Of a stretch of DNA of 64,000 nucleotides, positions 25,366-34,277 are shown in pieces. A model generated the notes under the pieces. That model made no database searches. It was not told where the DNA came from and was given only the letters and a program-made list of their open reading frames with translations. Every line of letters starts with the position of its first letter. Positions within the stretch are counted from its first letter, which is position 1. Both the position numbers and the translations under genes were made by a program. The stretch is from an uncultured Rhodopila sp. (lineage in GTDB: Bacteria; Pseudomonadota; Alphaproteobacteria; Acetobacterales; Acetobacteraceae): NCBI RefSeq assembly GCF_903944925.1, contig NZ_CAJATU010000089.1, forward strand, positions 53,529-117,528. The letters run 5' to 3'.

Positions 25366-26064
25366 TCAGCGGGCGCAGGCGAGCAGCGGGCGGATCTGGC
25401 CGGTACGCTGCTCGATGACCGCGGCGCGCTGCTTCAGGTAAGGCGTCGGTGAGACAGCCGACCACGCCAGCGGCTTCGGCAGGACGCTCGCGAGCTGCGC
25501 TGCCTCACGCGGCGAAAGTTCGGCGGCCGGCTTGCGGAAGAACGAACGGGACGCGGCCTCGGCGCCGTAGATGCCGGGGCCGAATTCCACGATGTTCAGG
25601 TACACTTCCAGGACCCGGCGCTTTGGCCAGATGATGGCGATTTGCGGCGTCAGCAAAGCCTCGACGACCTTGCGGACGGGATCGCGGCCGGGCCACAGCA
25701 GCAGGTTCTTGGCCGTCTGCATGGTGATCGTGCTGGCGCCGCGCGGGCGCTCGCCGTCCTGCCAGGCTTCGTACTGGCCGCGCAGGGCCGCGGCGTCAAA
25801 GCCCCAGGGCTCGATGCAGAACAAATTGTCCTCGGATGCGATGACGGACTCCGCCAGGGCGGGGGCGATTTGCTCCAGCCTCACCCACTGCCTGTGCAGC
25901 CCGTAGCCTTCGATCAGGCGAATCGCCATCAACGGTGTCAGCGGCGGCGGGATGACGCGGAAGACGGCGATCAGCGCCAGCGGGCCGGCCAGCAAAATCA
26001 ATGCCGCGAGCAGGACACGGGAGCGGAGACGCCGGCGCGATGGCTGCAAGAAGGGTAGTCTCAC
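25366..26064 (-). CDS. mtgA: Monofunctional biosynthetic peptidoglycan transglycosylase
   Basis: A 232-residue GT51 glycosyltransferase that polymerises lipid II into glycan strands at the inner membrane. One N-terminal membrane anchor (VLLAALILLAGPLALIAVF) is followed by the catalytic glutamate motif VIASEDNLFC, then GASTITMQTAKNLLLWPGRD and YLNIVEFGPGIYGAEAA. Start codon is GTG. In the first motif the usual histidine after FC is replaced (CIEPWGFD), which seems tolerated in some alphaproteobacterial enzymes. It converges with dksA, only 8 bases apart. Confidence 0.93.
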   Translation of the reverse strand: MRLPFLQPSRRRLRSRVLLAALILLAGPLALIAVFRVIPPPLTPLMAIRLIEGYGLHRQWVRLEQIAPALAESVIASEDNLFCIEPWGFDAAALRGQYEAWQDGERPRGASTITMQTAKNLLLWPGRDPVRKVVEALLTPQIAIIWPKRRVLEVYLNIVEFGPGIYGAEAASRSFFRKPAAELSPREAAQLASVLPKPLAWSAVSPTPYLKQRAAVIEQRTGQIRPLLACAR

Positions 26065-26145
26065 GGTTGGGCGATCCGGACCTGCTTTGTGTCTGCGCGG
26101 CCACCATTATACTGCCGGGCAGAAACAAAAAGGGGAGCGAACGTC

Positions 26146-27318
26146 ATGACCGCCAGCGGCCACGTCGTGTTCAGCCGGATGGATGAAGTGATCTTCGGCC
26201 AGCCCGCCGCCCGGGCGGTCGCGGACCTGGCGCGCCGGGCAGAGGCGCGGCGGGTGTTTCTGATGGTCAGCGGCACCCTGGATCGGGAGACCAGCGAGAT
26301 CGCGCAAATCCGGGCGGCGCTGGGCAACACCTGCGCCGCCGTGTTCAACCGGATGCCGCCGCATACGCCACGCAAGGCCGTCATCGAGGCGGCCGAGATG
26401 GCCCGCGAGGCCAAGGCGGATTTGATCGTGACGGTAGGCGGCGGATCAACGACCGACGCGGCCAAGGCCGTGCAGTGGTGTTTAGCGAACGACATCCGTT
26501 CGGCCGACGCGATGGACGCCTTGCGCCCCGTGAAGGGGCAGGACGGAGTCTTGGGTCCGCCGCCCTGCCAGGCGCCAACGGTACGGCAGATCGCCGTTCC
26601 CACGACCCTGTCGGCCGGGGAGTTCAGCGCCCTCGCCGGGGTCACCGATGAGCGGACCCGAAGGAAAGAACTGTTGCGGCACCCGCAGATCATCCCGGCC
26701 GCCGTTGTGCTCGACCCCGCGATCACCGTTCACACGCCGGAGTGGCTGTTCCTGTCCACCGGCATCCGCGCCGTCGATCATTGCGTCGAGGGCATCTGCT
26801 CGCGAGAGGCGCATCCTTATGCCGACGCGCAGGCTTTGCGCGGGCTCGCGCTGTTGGTGAGCGGTCTAAAGCGCGTCAAAACCAACCCATCCGACCTCGA
26901 GGCCCGCCTCGACTGTCAGATCGGCTCATGGCTTTCAATGGGGCCGTTGGCCAGCGGCGTGCCGATGGGGGCGAGCCACGGCATTGGCTATGTGCTCGGC
27001 GCTGCCTTCGATATTCCGCATGGCCATACGTCGTGCATCATGCTGCCGGCGGTGATGCGCTGGAACAAACCGGCGAACGCCGATCGGCAGGCGATGGTGG
27101 CGGCGGCGATGGGTCAGCCGGGGGAGGATGCCGGGGCCCTGCTGGATGCGTTTATCGGCAGCCTGGGCATGCCGCGCAGCCTGTCCTCCGTGCATGTCGG
27201 CGCGGAGAACTTCGACCGGATCGCCAAGGCTGCGATGGCGACGCCCTGGGTGCCGCGCAATCCGCGCCCTATCGAAGGACCTGCGGATGTGCGGAAGATT
27301 CTGGAGTTGGCGGCGTGA
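26146..27318 (+). CDS. Iron-containing alcohol dehydrogenase (maleylacetate-reductase-like)
   Basis: A 390-residue group III alcohol dehydrogenase. The nucleotide motif VGGGSTTDAAKAVQ is in the N-terminal half; the metal-binding part has STGIRAVDHCVEGIC, MGASHGIGYVLGAAFDIPHG and the HTS following it, as in maleylacetate reductases and related enzymes. The ATG at 26146 has GGGGAG 8 bases upstream. Substrate unknown; the family reduces maleylacetate or oxidises various alcohols. It is not next to a ring-cleavage operon, so maleylacetate itself is not supported by context. Confidence 0.88.
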   Translation: MTASGHVVFSRMDEVIFGQPAARAVADLARRAEARRVFLMVSGTLDRETSEIAQIRAALGNTCAAVFNRMPPHTPRKAVIEAAEMAREAKADLIVTVGGGSTTDAAKAVQWCLANDIRSADAMDALRPVKGQDGVLGPPPCQAPTVRQIAVPTTLSAGEFSALAGVTDERTRRKELLRHPQIIPAAVVLDPAITVHTPEWLFLSTGIRAVDHCVEGICSREAHPYADAQALRGLALLVSGLKRVKTNPSDLEARLDCQIGSWLSMGPLASGVPMGASHGIGYVLGAAFDIPHGHTSCIMLPAVMRWNKPANADRQAMVAAAMGQPGEDAGALLDAFIGSLGMPRSLSSVHVGAENFDRIAKAAMATPWVPRNPRPIEGPADVRKILELAA

Positions 27319-27341
27319 TCTCCCGCGGTTTGCCGCGCCGC

Positions 27342-27419
27342 ATCCACGCCTATCGCCCGCATCAGGCGAGGCGTGGATGGCGGGCGACCGAACACGCGAG
27401 GGAGGGCTTCGCCCGCCAT
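27342..27419. repeat. Two overlapping inverted repeats between convergent genes
   Basis: ATCCACGCCT (27342-27351) pairs with AGGCGTGGAT (27369-27378), and ATGGCGGGCGA (27377-27387) pairs with TCGCCCGCCAT (27409-27419). The stems share two bases, so they are alternative or stacked hairpins. No U-tract follows. They could terminate both converging genes or be a REP-like element; a related structure occurs at 45125. Confidence 0.7.
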
Positions 27420-27433
27420 GACGGTGGAGAAGT

Positions 27434-28621
27434 TCAGTGGCTCGAGCCGTTCGGCGTGCGCGCGGCGGCTTCCTGCTGGTAGCGCAGCGTGGCAGCTTCG
27501 ACCGCTTTCATGTGAACCTCGGACAGTTCCGGACGTGCCGCGCGGGCGCGGGAGGCGGCGTCTTGTGTGGACATGTGTCCCTGCCAGCGCGGGAAGACGT
27601 TGCGCGCGACCAGATCGTAGCTTTTCCGTGTGGCGTCGAAATTGGCCCAGTTATGGGCGAGCATCAGGTAGGCGCCGAAGCCGCCGTTGGATTGTTTCCA
27701 AAGGCGGTCTATTTGCGCGTTCACCATGTCGGGCGTGCCGATCGCTCCGAACCCGGAATCGTTTATGAAGGAGATCATTTCTTTGACGTTGGTGCCGGGC
27801 ACTGCCATTTGCGGGAATGCCGCGACGGTCTGGAAGTAATCGAACCATTGCTCGATGCCGAATTCGACGTCCCGGTAGGCCTGTTCGATTGTTTCGGCGC
27901 AATGCACAAGTCCCACCAGGCGCCATTTGTTGCGGTCCACCCTGGTCTTGTAGTGGGCGGCCTGGGCTTCCATCACGTCCCAATGCAGCGCCAGTGCATC
28001 GAAACCGGCGGCGGTGGTGGCGCCGATGGACAGTAGTCCGATGCCGTGCATGCCTGCGAGTTTCGGCCCGGTGGGGGAGGCGACGGCCGGCACCGCGATA
28101 TCGAACAGCGGATTTGAATAGGGCCGGAGATGCAGCCGCGCTTCGTGCAGGTCCCATCTGTCATTCTTGAACGTAACGGGTTCCTCCGTTGTCAGCAGCT
28201 TCATGATCACGCCGAGGCCGTCTTCGAGCAAAAGCCTGGTTTGGCTCTGCGAAATACCAATCATGATGCCGTCGCTGGGGAGCGACCCGGGGCCGACTCC
28301 GAGCATGACGCGACCGCGGGTGAGGTGGTCGAGCTGGACGATCCGTTCCGCCACCCAAAGGGGGTTGTGGTAGCTGACGCTGACGACGCCGGTGCCGAGC
28401 TTGATCGTGCGGGTTCGTTGCGATGCCACCGCGATCATGATTTCCGGACTGGCGCTGATTTCAGTGCCGGCGGAATGGTGCTCGCCGAACCACGCTTCGT
28501 CATAGCCGCAGCGGTCGAGCCACTGAATGAGTTCGAGATCCTGCTCCAGGGCGAGCGTCGGATTGATGCCCGGCTTGTGGAATGGCGCGAGAAAAATGCC
28601 GAAGCGCATGCGATGGCTCAT
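27434..28621 (-). CDS. LLM class flavin-dependent oxidoreductase
   Basis: A 395-residue luciferase-like monooxygenase of the F420/FMN TIM-barrel group. Supporting phrases are MRFGIFLAPFHKPG at the start, YDEAWFGEHHSAGTEI, GTGVVSVSYHNPLWVAERI and GRVMLGVGPGSLPSD, which line the flavin site. The overall length and C-terminal region resemble limonene-monooxygenase-like and alkanal-monooxygenase-like members. Expression is divergent from a DUF35/thiolase-like pair, so the three may form one degradation module. The substrate is not indicated. Confidence 0.9.
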   Translation of the reverse strand: MSHRMRFGIFLAPFHKPGINPTLALEQDLELIQWLDRCGYDEAWFGEHHSAGTEISASPEIMIAVASQRTRTIKLGTGVVSVSYHNPLWVAERIVQLDHLTRGRVMLGVGPGSLPSDGIMIGISQSQTRLLLEDGLGVIMKLLTTEEPVTFKNDRWDLHEARLHLRPYSNPLFDIAVPAVASPTGPKLAGMHGIGLLSIGATTAAGFDALALHWDVMEAQAAHYKTRVDRNKWRLVGLVHCAETIEQAYRDVEFGIEQWFDYFQTVAAFPQMAVPGTNVKEMISFINDSGFGAIGTPDMVNAQIDRLWKQSNGGFGAYLMLAHNWANFDATRKSYDLVARNVFPRWQGHMSTQDAASRARAARPELSEVHMKAVEAATLRYQQEAAARTPNGSSH

Positions 28622-28726
28622 CTTGGATGTCTCCCGTTTTTGCAGCCCGCGTATCGTAGCGCCCCTGCCCTGCCAGTGACAAACCGCAATCCGGGACCTA
28701 GGCTCGAGGTAACGGAGGCAACGTCA

Positions 28727-29134
28727 ATGACGGAAAAACCTGTCCCTGTACCGGACGAAATCAGCGAGCCCTTCTTCGACGGCGCGCGCCAAGGGCGCCT
28801 GATGCTGCAACATTGTTCCGCTTGCGACGGCTGGAGCTTTCCGGTCCGCGAACGCTGTCCGCATTGCTTTTCGGCCGGCCTGCAGTGGCGTCAGGCGAGC
28901 GGACGCGGCAGCCTCTATACGTTCACCATTATGCACCAGGTGATGAATCCCGGGTTTGCGTCCGCAGTGCCCTACAATATCGCTCAGATCGATCTTGCCG
29001 AAGGGGTCCGCATGACCTCCAACATCGTCAGTACCGGCAACGAGGCGCTACGGATCGGCATGCCGCTCGAAGTCGTGTTCGAGGAAGCCGACGGAAATGT
29101 TTCTTTGCCGAAATTCCGTCCGGCAGCAGGTTGA
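28727..29134 (+). CDS. DUF35 OB-fold zinc-ribbon protein (thiolase partner)
   Basis: A 135-residue protein with an N-terminal rubredoxin-like zinc ribbon (CSACDGWSFPVRERCPHC, four cysteines) and a C-terminal OB fold (GRGSLYTFTIMHQVMNPGF). Proteins of this family bind acyl-CoA and form complexes with thiolase-like or HMG-CoA-synthase-like subunits. Ribosome site GGAGG is upstream of the ATG. It is followed after 6 bases by a thiolase-like gene, the usual pairing. Confidence 0.92.
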   Translation: MTEKPVPVPDEISEPFFDGARQGRLMLQHCSACDGWSFPVRERCPHCFSAGLQWRQASGRGSLYTFTIMHQVMNPGFASAVPYNIAQIDLAEGVRMTSNIVSTGNEALRIGMPLEVVFEEADGNVSLPKFRPAAG

Positions 29135-29140
29135 ACGGGC

Positions 29141-30313
29141 ATGGCGAACCAACCGAAAGGCGCCATCGCCGGTCTGGGCGTCACGCAGATGGGCAAGATC
29201 TACGGCCGTCGCGCGGTCGATTTCGCCGCCGAGGCCATCGCCCTCGCGCTTGAGGATGCGGGGCTGAACAAATCCGATGTCGACGGACTGCTGATCAACG
29301 CCAACCTTTCCGGCGACATGGACGCCCGATCGCAAATGGTAATGGGATTCGAAAACCTGACGCTGATCAACGCGATGAGCGCCTATGGCTCCACCGCCGG
29401 CAGCATGATGCAGTATGCCTGCATGGCGATCCAGGAGGGCCTCGCAAACGTTGTCGTCCTGGTCTACGCGGATGCGCCGCTGTCGGCGACCCGCGGCGCC
29501 GGGCAGTCCTATGCGGGGCCGCATCGATTCCCGCTCGCCGGCATGGCCGGGTTGCGCGCCGCCTACGGCAATTTCGGCGCGAACCCGGAATATGCCATGG
29601 CCGCAAGGCGGCATATGCACCTCTACGGCACCACCAGCGAGCAGCTTGGCGCCATCGCAGTCGGCCAGCGGGCCTGGGCGCAACTCAGTCCTTGGGCGCA
29701 GATGAAGCAGCCGATGACGCTTGAGGATCACCAGGCGTCACGCTTCATTGCCGAACCGCTGCGGCTGCTGGATTGCTGCCTGGTTTCGAACGGCGCCGTC
29801 GCGGTGATCGTCACGTCTTCCGAACGGACGCGCGACCTTCGGCAGCCTCCGGTCAACGTCCTTGGCTATGCCCAATGCGCCCCCGGCGACAATCTGCGCA
29901 CCGACCGCCATCCGGCCGTCGAGACTGGTGCGAAACGGTCAGGCGAGATCGCCTTCCGGATGGCCGGCATCAACCGCGACGACATCGGCACCTGCCAGCT
30001 TTATGATTGCTACACCTACACGGTTCTCGTTACGCTGGAAGATTACGGCTTTTGCGCCAAGGGCGAGGGCGGCGCGTTCGTTGCAGATGGAAAACTCGCC
30101 CCGGGCGGGGCGCTACCAACCAACACTGGCGGCGGGCAGCTTTCGGGGTATTATATGTGGGGCTTTACGCCGCTGTCGGAGGCGGTGGTGCAGGCCCGCG
30201 GCCAGGGCGGCGCGCGGCAGGTGCCGCGCAACGATTACGTTCTGGTCAGCGCGAACGGCGGCATCCTGACTTACCATTCAACGATCATCCTGAGCCGCCA
30301 CGCCTCCGGGTAG
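29141..30313 (+). CDS. Thiolase-like (SCP2-type lipid-transfer) protein lacking the nucleophilic cysteine
   Basis: A 390-residue thiolase-fold protein. The N-terminal half has AIAGLGVTQMGKIYGR and the position of the nucleophile reads NAMSAYGSTAGSMMQYA, without cysteine. In the C-terminal half a CQLYDCYTYTVLVTLEDYGF motif and GGGQLSGYYMWG (replacing the GGG-H-P-GG loop) are present. Cys-less members partner with DUF35 proteins and can catalyse retro-aldol cleavage of acyl-CoA side chains, as in steroid degradation (Ltp2 type); that role is possible here. The 3' end overlaps the convergent lipase gene by 36 bases. Confidence 0.85.
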   Translation: MANQPKGAIAGLGVTQMGKIYGRRAVDFAAEAIALALEDAGLNKSDVDGLLINANLSGDMDARSQMVMGFENLTLINAMSAYGSTAGSMMQYACMAIQEGLANVVVLVYADAPLSATRGAGQSYAGPHRFPLAGMAGLRAAYGNFGANPEYAMAARRHMHLYGTTSEQLGAIAVGQRAWAQLSPWAQMKQPMTLEDHQASRFIAEPLRLLDCCLVSNGAVAVIVTSSERTRDLRQPPVNVLGYAQCAPGDNLRTDRHPAVETGAKRSGEIAFRMAGINRDDIGTCQLYDCYTYTVLVTLEDYGFCAKGEGGAFVADGKLAPGGALPTNTGGGQLSGYYMWGFTPLSEAVVQARGQGGARQVPRNDYVLVSANGGILTYHSTIILSRHASG

Positions 30314-31411
30314 GCAATCATCCGCCGCCCCGACACCTGCGAAACGATCGGCTATCCATGCCGCCGCCGCGGCGGCGCTGCGAACGCCGGCGGTGTAATG
30401 ATCCACCCCCGGCATAACCAGATAGCGCACGGGCACCCGTTCTCGGCAAAGCCGGCGAACGAAGTCCTCCGTCAGCGACGGAACGATGACCGGGTCCTTG
30501 TCGCCCTGCGCGATGAACACCGGCACGCCGATCGGCCCTGGCTGCGCGGCGTTCTCCGTCAGCACGGCCCGCCATTGCGCATCCGGCGTAACCGCCGTGC
30601 CCCGGAGCGGCGCCGAGTCGGCCAACAGGCGTTCCAGCTCCCGGCCACTCTCCAGGCAGTCCTTCGCCGTGGCCGATATCGCTACCTCGGCCGAGGGCGG
30701 CACCATCATGCTCGGGTCCAAACCGAATGCCCGGGTCCAGGACCAGACTGCATAGGACAGCAACCCACCCCAAAGCGGATCATTGCCGGGTCGTTCGATC
30801 AACGCCGCGACGTCGGTGACCGGAGCCGCCGCGGCGGCGCCGACGAGCTGCAGTTCGGGCGCATACCCGGCGGCAAGGCTGGCGGTGAACAGCGCAGCAT
30901 GGCCGCCCTGCGAATGGCCCCATACCGCAAAACGGCGGCTGGCCTGCGCCTGCGGCAGATTGCGCGTCGCTCGTACAGAATCCAGCGCCGCCCGCGCCTC
31001 ACTGTCGCCCACCAGATACGGGTGGATACCGGGGGCGCCGAGGCCGGGATAGTCCGTTGCGACAATAACATAGCCTGCCGCGAGGAACGCCGGCAGCCCC
31101 TGGATCTGCGCGAACGGACCGGGGCCCGAACTCGGTGCGCAGCCCTGGGCCACACCGGTCGTCGGATGCAGCCAGGCCAGAATCGGACGGCCCCCGGCAG
31201 GCGGAGCCGCAGCCGGCACGATAACCAGCGCCGACACCTCAATCGGCCGCCCATCCGGCGCTGTCGAGGCATAGAGTATGCGGCTGGCCACGGCGTTGTC
31301 CGGGGCGCCGGGGAACGCCTCGACCTGCATAACGTCGCCGGGACGGGTGTGCGGCGGCGCCCCGCAGGCCAGCAGAAGCGCAACGATCAAGACGCAAAGC
31401 CAACGGATCAT
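30278..31411 (-). CDS. Secretory lipase-type alpha/beta hydrolase, exported
   Basis: A 377-residue hydrolase beginning with the hydrophobic leader IRWLCVLIVALLLACGAPP, whose LLLAC looks like a lipobox, so it is probably a lipoprotein. The nucleophile elbow is VWGHSQGGHAALF, with later VFIAQGDKDPVIVP (acid) and MPGVDHYTAG (histidine). The layout matches the secretory-lipase (LIP) family. Its ATG is one base after the stop of the upstream hydrolase gene, so the two are co-transcribed. Confidence 0.87.
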   Translation of the reverse strand: MIRWLCVLIVALLLACGAPPHTRPGDVMQVEAFPGAPDNAVASRILYASTAPDGRPIEVSALVIVPAAAPPAGGRPILAWLHPTTGVAQGCAPSSGPGPFAQIQGLPAFLAAGYVIVATDYPGLGAPGIHPYLVGDSEARAALDSVRATRNLPQAQASRRFAVWGHSQGGHAALFTASLAAGYAPELQLVGAAAAAPVTDVAALIERPGNDPLWGGLLSYAVWSWTRAFGLDPSMMVPPSAEVAISATAKDCLESGRELERLLADSAPLRGTAVTPDAQWRAVLTENAAQPGPIGVPVFIAQGDKDPVIVPSLTEDFVRRLCRERVPVRYLVMPGVDHYTAGVRSAAAAAAWIADRFAGVGAADDCLPGGVAAQDDR

Positions 31412-31412
31412 C

Positions 31413-32933
31413 TCAACCCGCCAGCAGCGGAAATGTGACGCCGATGGCCCAGGCAAAGGCGATCGCCGAGGCTATGCCGGCCACCAGCGGATGACGCGTT
31501 CTGCGGTATACCCAGTCGCTGAACAGGCCGTAGACGATGAAAAACACCACGATCAGGGGAACGATAATAATCAGGAAGAACAGCCGCTCGAAATCCAGCG
31601 CAACCGCAATAGCCAGCGAAACGATAAAGGCGAATTTGGCCGCCGCATAGCCGCCGCGCGCCGCCTGCTCGCCGCGGGTCAGCCATTCCGTGCTCAGAAA
31701 AAACGCCATCGTGCCAATCAGCATCGCGGCCAGCAATGTGCCTCGTCCGGGGGATGGCAGGAAGGAGGTGAAATAGCTGTCGATCGCCCAGAACAGCAGG
31801 CCGACGGCATAAAAGGTCACCGCCGCGCTGGCCGCCAGCAACCGGGGCACCGACGTGCCGGACTGGGCCGCGCGCCGGCGCAGCACAGCCAGGCCGCAGG
31901 CAGTCAGCAGGCCGTAGACCGCGAAGTGCACGGCCAGATAGTCGGCCACCAGCACCGGCAGGAAATGCGTCGGCAGCACGCGCAGCAGCAACGGCGTGGC
32001 GATGGTGGGCACCAGCAGCACAGGCGCCAACTGCCGCCAGCGCAGCCCCGCACCAGCCCTCCGCGTAGCCACGATCGGCAGCAAAGCGGCTAACGGCCGG
32101 GCGAGGACGACGATCCCCGCCAGCAACAGGACGATCCAGGGCCCGCGGGCGTCGAGATACGGGGCGGTCGTGCGGGTCACGCTGAAGGTGTCGTCGAGCC
32201 AGGCCAGCGCTTCGGCCATGCTCGCCTGTTTATACAGCACGCTGATATGTTCGGCGTACGGGCTGAAGGCGGCGCGCCGTGCCGTGCCCGCGGCGAAATC
32301 ACCGTAGGTTCTGCCTGCCACGGCGGCCTCCGGACTCATGGACAGGCCGACGGCCCGCAGCGCCTCGGCCTTCAGCATCCCCTCCCATTGGCCGGCGATC
32401 ACCAGCAGATTGCGCGGAGTATCGGCAGTCACGGCGGGGGAAAACATCGAGACGGCGATGGTCGCCGCGATATCCGGGTCCGCCTGCGCCACACGCACCA
32501 CGATATCGCTCGCCATCGAGTGGCCAAGGATCGCCAGCCGCCCGTCACCCAGGGTGCGCGCGAAGCCGACCACCTCGGCGGTTTGCGCGGCGAGCCAGCG
32601 CGTGGCGCCGTCGATTTCGGTGATGCTGCCGCCGAGCGGGCGAGGATTGCGGCCATGGCCGAGGAAATCGAAGGTCACGGCGATATAGCCGGCGCGCGCG
32701 AAGGTCACCGCGAACGGCTGCATCAATTGCTGCGATCCGGCGAAGCCATGGGCGATGACGACCACGGGGGCGGGGCGCGCCGGAGACAAGCGATACACAG
32801 TGGCGGGCGTCTCGCCGATGGCGATGTGCCGCACGTCAAGCCCTGCGGTGGTGGCATGCAGATGCCAGAGCGATATCGCAATCGCCAGCACGCACAGGAT
32901 CGCCAGGATCGGGTTGAACAGACGCTTCAGCAC
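31413..32933 (-). CDS. Alpha/beta hydrolase fused to a multi-pass membrane domain
   Basis: A 506-residue protein. After an N-terminal membrane helix (ILAILCVLAIAISLWHL), residues 35-255 form a serine hydrolase: VVVIAHGFAGSQQLMQPFA (oxyanion region) and LAILGHSMASDIVVR (nucleophile serine in GHSMAS). Residues 265-506 contain about eight hydrophobic segments (for example WIVLLLAGIVVLARPLAALL and FLIIIVPLIVVFFIVYGLF). The hydrolase domain would face the periplasm next to an integral-membrane unit. Function unknown; an envelope lipid or polymer is a plausible substrate. It forms an operon with the downstream secreted lipase. Confidence 0.8.
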   Translation of the reverse strand: MLKRLFNPILAILCVLAIAISLWHLHATTAGLDVRHIAIGETPATVYRLSPARPAPVVVIAHGFAGSQQLMQPFAVTFARAGYIAVTFDFLGHGRNPRPLGGSITEIDGATRWLAAQTAEVVGFARTLGDGRLAILGHSMASDIVVRVAQADPDIAATIAVSMFSPAVTADTPRNLLVIAGQWEGMLKAEALRAVGLSMSPEAAVAGRTYGDFAAGTARRAAFSPYAEHISVLYKQASMAEALAWLDDTFSVTRTTAPYLDARGPWIVLLLAGIVVLARPLAALLPIVATRRAGAGLRWRQLAPVLLVPTIATPLLLRVLPTHFLPVLVADYLAVHFAVYGLLTACGLAVLRRRAAQSGTSVPRLLAASAAVTFYAVGLLFWAIDSYFTSFLPSPGRGTLLAAMLIGTMAFFLSTEWLTRGEQAARGGYAAAKFAFIVSLAIAVALDFERLFFLIIIVPLIVVFFIVYGLFSDWVYRRTRHPLVAGIASAIAFAWAIGVTFPLLAG

Positions 32934-33056
32934 GCGGACGGGGTCAAACAGTTGGTCATGGGCCTGGCATGTTATGGGCGGTGATCATACCCCGATATTC
33001 CAGCCATCTGAAACCCGGCGCAGGCATGAGTTCAGTGCGACCGGACGGGCGATACG

Positions 33057-33686
33057 TCACCTCACCCCCAACCCCCGCATGAACTGATCGCGTATCCGCG
33101 CCGGGTCCCGCTCCGTCGTATCCACCGGCTTGCCGCCGTCGATCCGGCAGCCAATCAGCCAAGGTCCGTCCTCGGTCAGTGCGCGCCCGGCCAGTTCCGC
33201 GAATGCATCCTCATCCGCCGCCCACGCGCTTTGCCGCAGCCCGGACGCGCGTGCAATTCCGACGATATCAGCCCCCTGCCGTGTCGCTGTCCCCTGGCCG
33301 CCGGTGATCTGGTAGGCGCCGTTGTCCATGATCACGATGCACAGGTTGCGCACCCCGCGCGCCGCCACCGTCGCCAGCGCGCCGAGTTGCATCAACGCCG
33401 AACCGTCGCCTTCCAGCGCGAACACAAGCCGTTCCGGCTGCGCCAGCGCCACTCCAAGCGCAATCGGCACCGCCAGACCCATGCTGCCGAGCATGTAGAA
33501 ATTCGGCCCGCGCCGCCCGCCGCCCGGCAACGCCGAGGCCGCCCACAGGTCGAAATTGGTGTAGCCGATGCCACCGACGACAGCCTCGTCAGCCCGCAGC
33601 AAGCCGATGAGGCGGCAGGTCAGGTCGAAGCGGTTCATCACCTTGGCCTGGTCCCGGCTTACCGGGTGGTTGGACAACGCTTCCAT
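33057..33686 (-). CDS. Thiamine-diphosphate decarboxylase, beta subunit (sulfopyruvate/phosphonopyruvate type)
   Basis: A 209-residue C-terminal-type ThDP subunit. The cofactor motif begins at EGDGSALMQLGAL and ends at MDNGAYQITGGQ (GDG...N), binding Mg-diphosphate. The start is set at MEALSNHPVSRDQ, 8 bases after the alpha-subunit stop; upstream codons overlap that gene. With the alpha subunit it should decarboxylate a 2-oxo acid, as in ComDE sulfopyruvate decarboxylase, and it is also like phosphonopyruvate decarboxylase. There are no sulfonate or phosphonate genes nearby, so the substrate is open. Confidence 0.88.
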   Translation of the reverse strand: MEALSNHPVSRDQAKVMNRFDLTCRLIGLLRADEAVVGGIGYTNFDLWAASALPGGGRRGPNFYMLGSMGLAVPIALGVALAQPERLVFALEGDGSALMQLGALATVAARGVRNLCIVIMDNGAYQITGGQGTATRQGADIVGIARASGLRQSAWAADEDAFAELAGRALTEDGPWLIGCRIDGGKPVDTTERDPARIRDQFMRGLGVR

Positions 33687-33694
33687 GCTCGCCC

Positions 33695-34207
33695 CTATTT
33701 CGCGAAGACTTTGCCGCCGGTCAGTAGCGGCGACAGGATGAAGCATACCGGCGCCATCGTGGCGTAAGCCTGGACCAAAGACCGATCGAGGACGAACTCC
33801 GCCTCATCCAGCCGCGTCATGGTGTGGTGCTCCACCGCCAACGCATCCAGCACCGGGCGCATGGTCCGCGCCACCAGCGACTGGCCGATGTTGAATTCCC
33901 CCAGCGTGCCGCGTTCCGAGACCATCATTACAACCGGGATCTGGAACGGCACCGCGAGCGAGGCGATCACATTCGGCAGGGTCGCGAAGCCGGAGGTTTG
34001 CATCAGCAATATGCCCCGCAGGCCGCCCATCCAGGCGCCCGCGACGATGCCCAGCGCCTCCTCCTCCCGCGTGCAGGCGAACGCGGTGAAGAAGGGATCA
34101 GCCTCGACGCCCTCGATCAGCGGGCGCAGCACGTTGTCGGGCACATAGGTGACCAGGCTGACCTTGTGGCGCTTCAGCACGTCCCGCACGATCTCATGCC
34201 AGGCCAT
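33695..34207 (-). CDS. Thiamine-diphosphate decarboxylase, alpha subunit (sulfopyruvate/phosphonopyruvate type)
   Basis: A 170-residue PYR-type subunit with the ThDP-activating glutamate in ACTREEEALGIVAGAWMGG and QTSGFATLPNVIASL. The ATG at 34207 has a strong AAGGAGGGG ribosome site; the frame extends further up without a better start. Split alpha/beta genes are typical of ComD/ComE. The gene is divergent from tcuA with only 70 bases between starts, so the decarboxylase and the tricarballylate dehydrogenase probably belong to one regulated pathway. Confidence 0.88.
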   Translation of the reverse strand: MAWHEIVRDVLKRHKVSLVTYVPDNVLRPLIEGVEADPFFTAFACTREEEALGIVAGAWMGGLRGILLMQTSGFATLPNVIASLAVPFQIPVVMMVSERGTLGEFNIGQSLVARTMRPVLDALAVEHHTMTRLDEAEFVLDRSLVQAYATMAPVCFILSPLLTGGKVFAK

Positions 34208-34277
34208 TCGACCCCTCCTTGCTCGGCTTGCAGCATGCGGCAACCCTTCGTAGGTAGGAAGTGTGGAGACCCAACGG

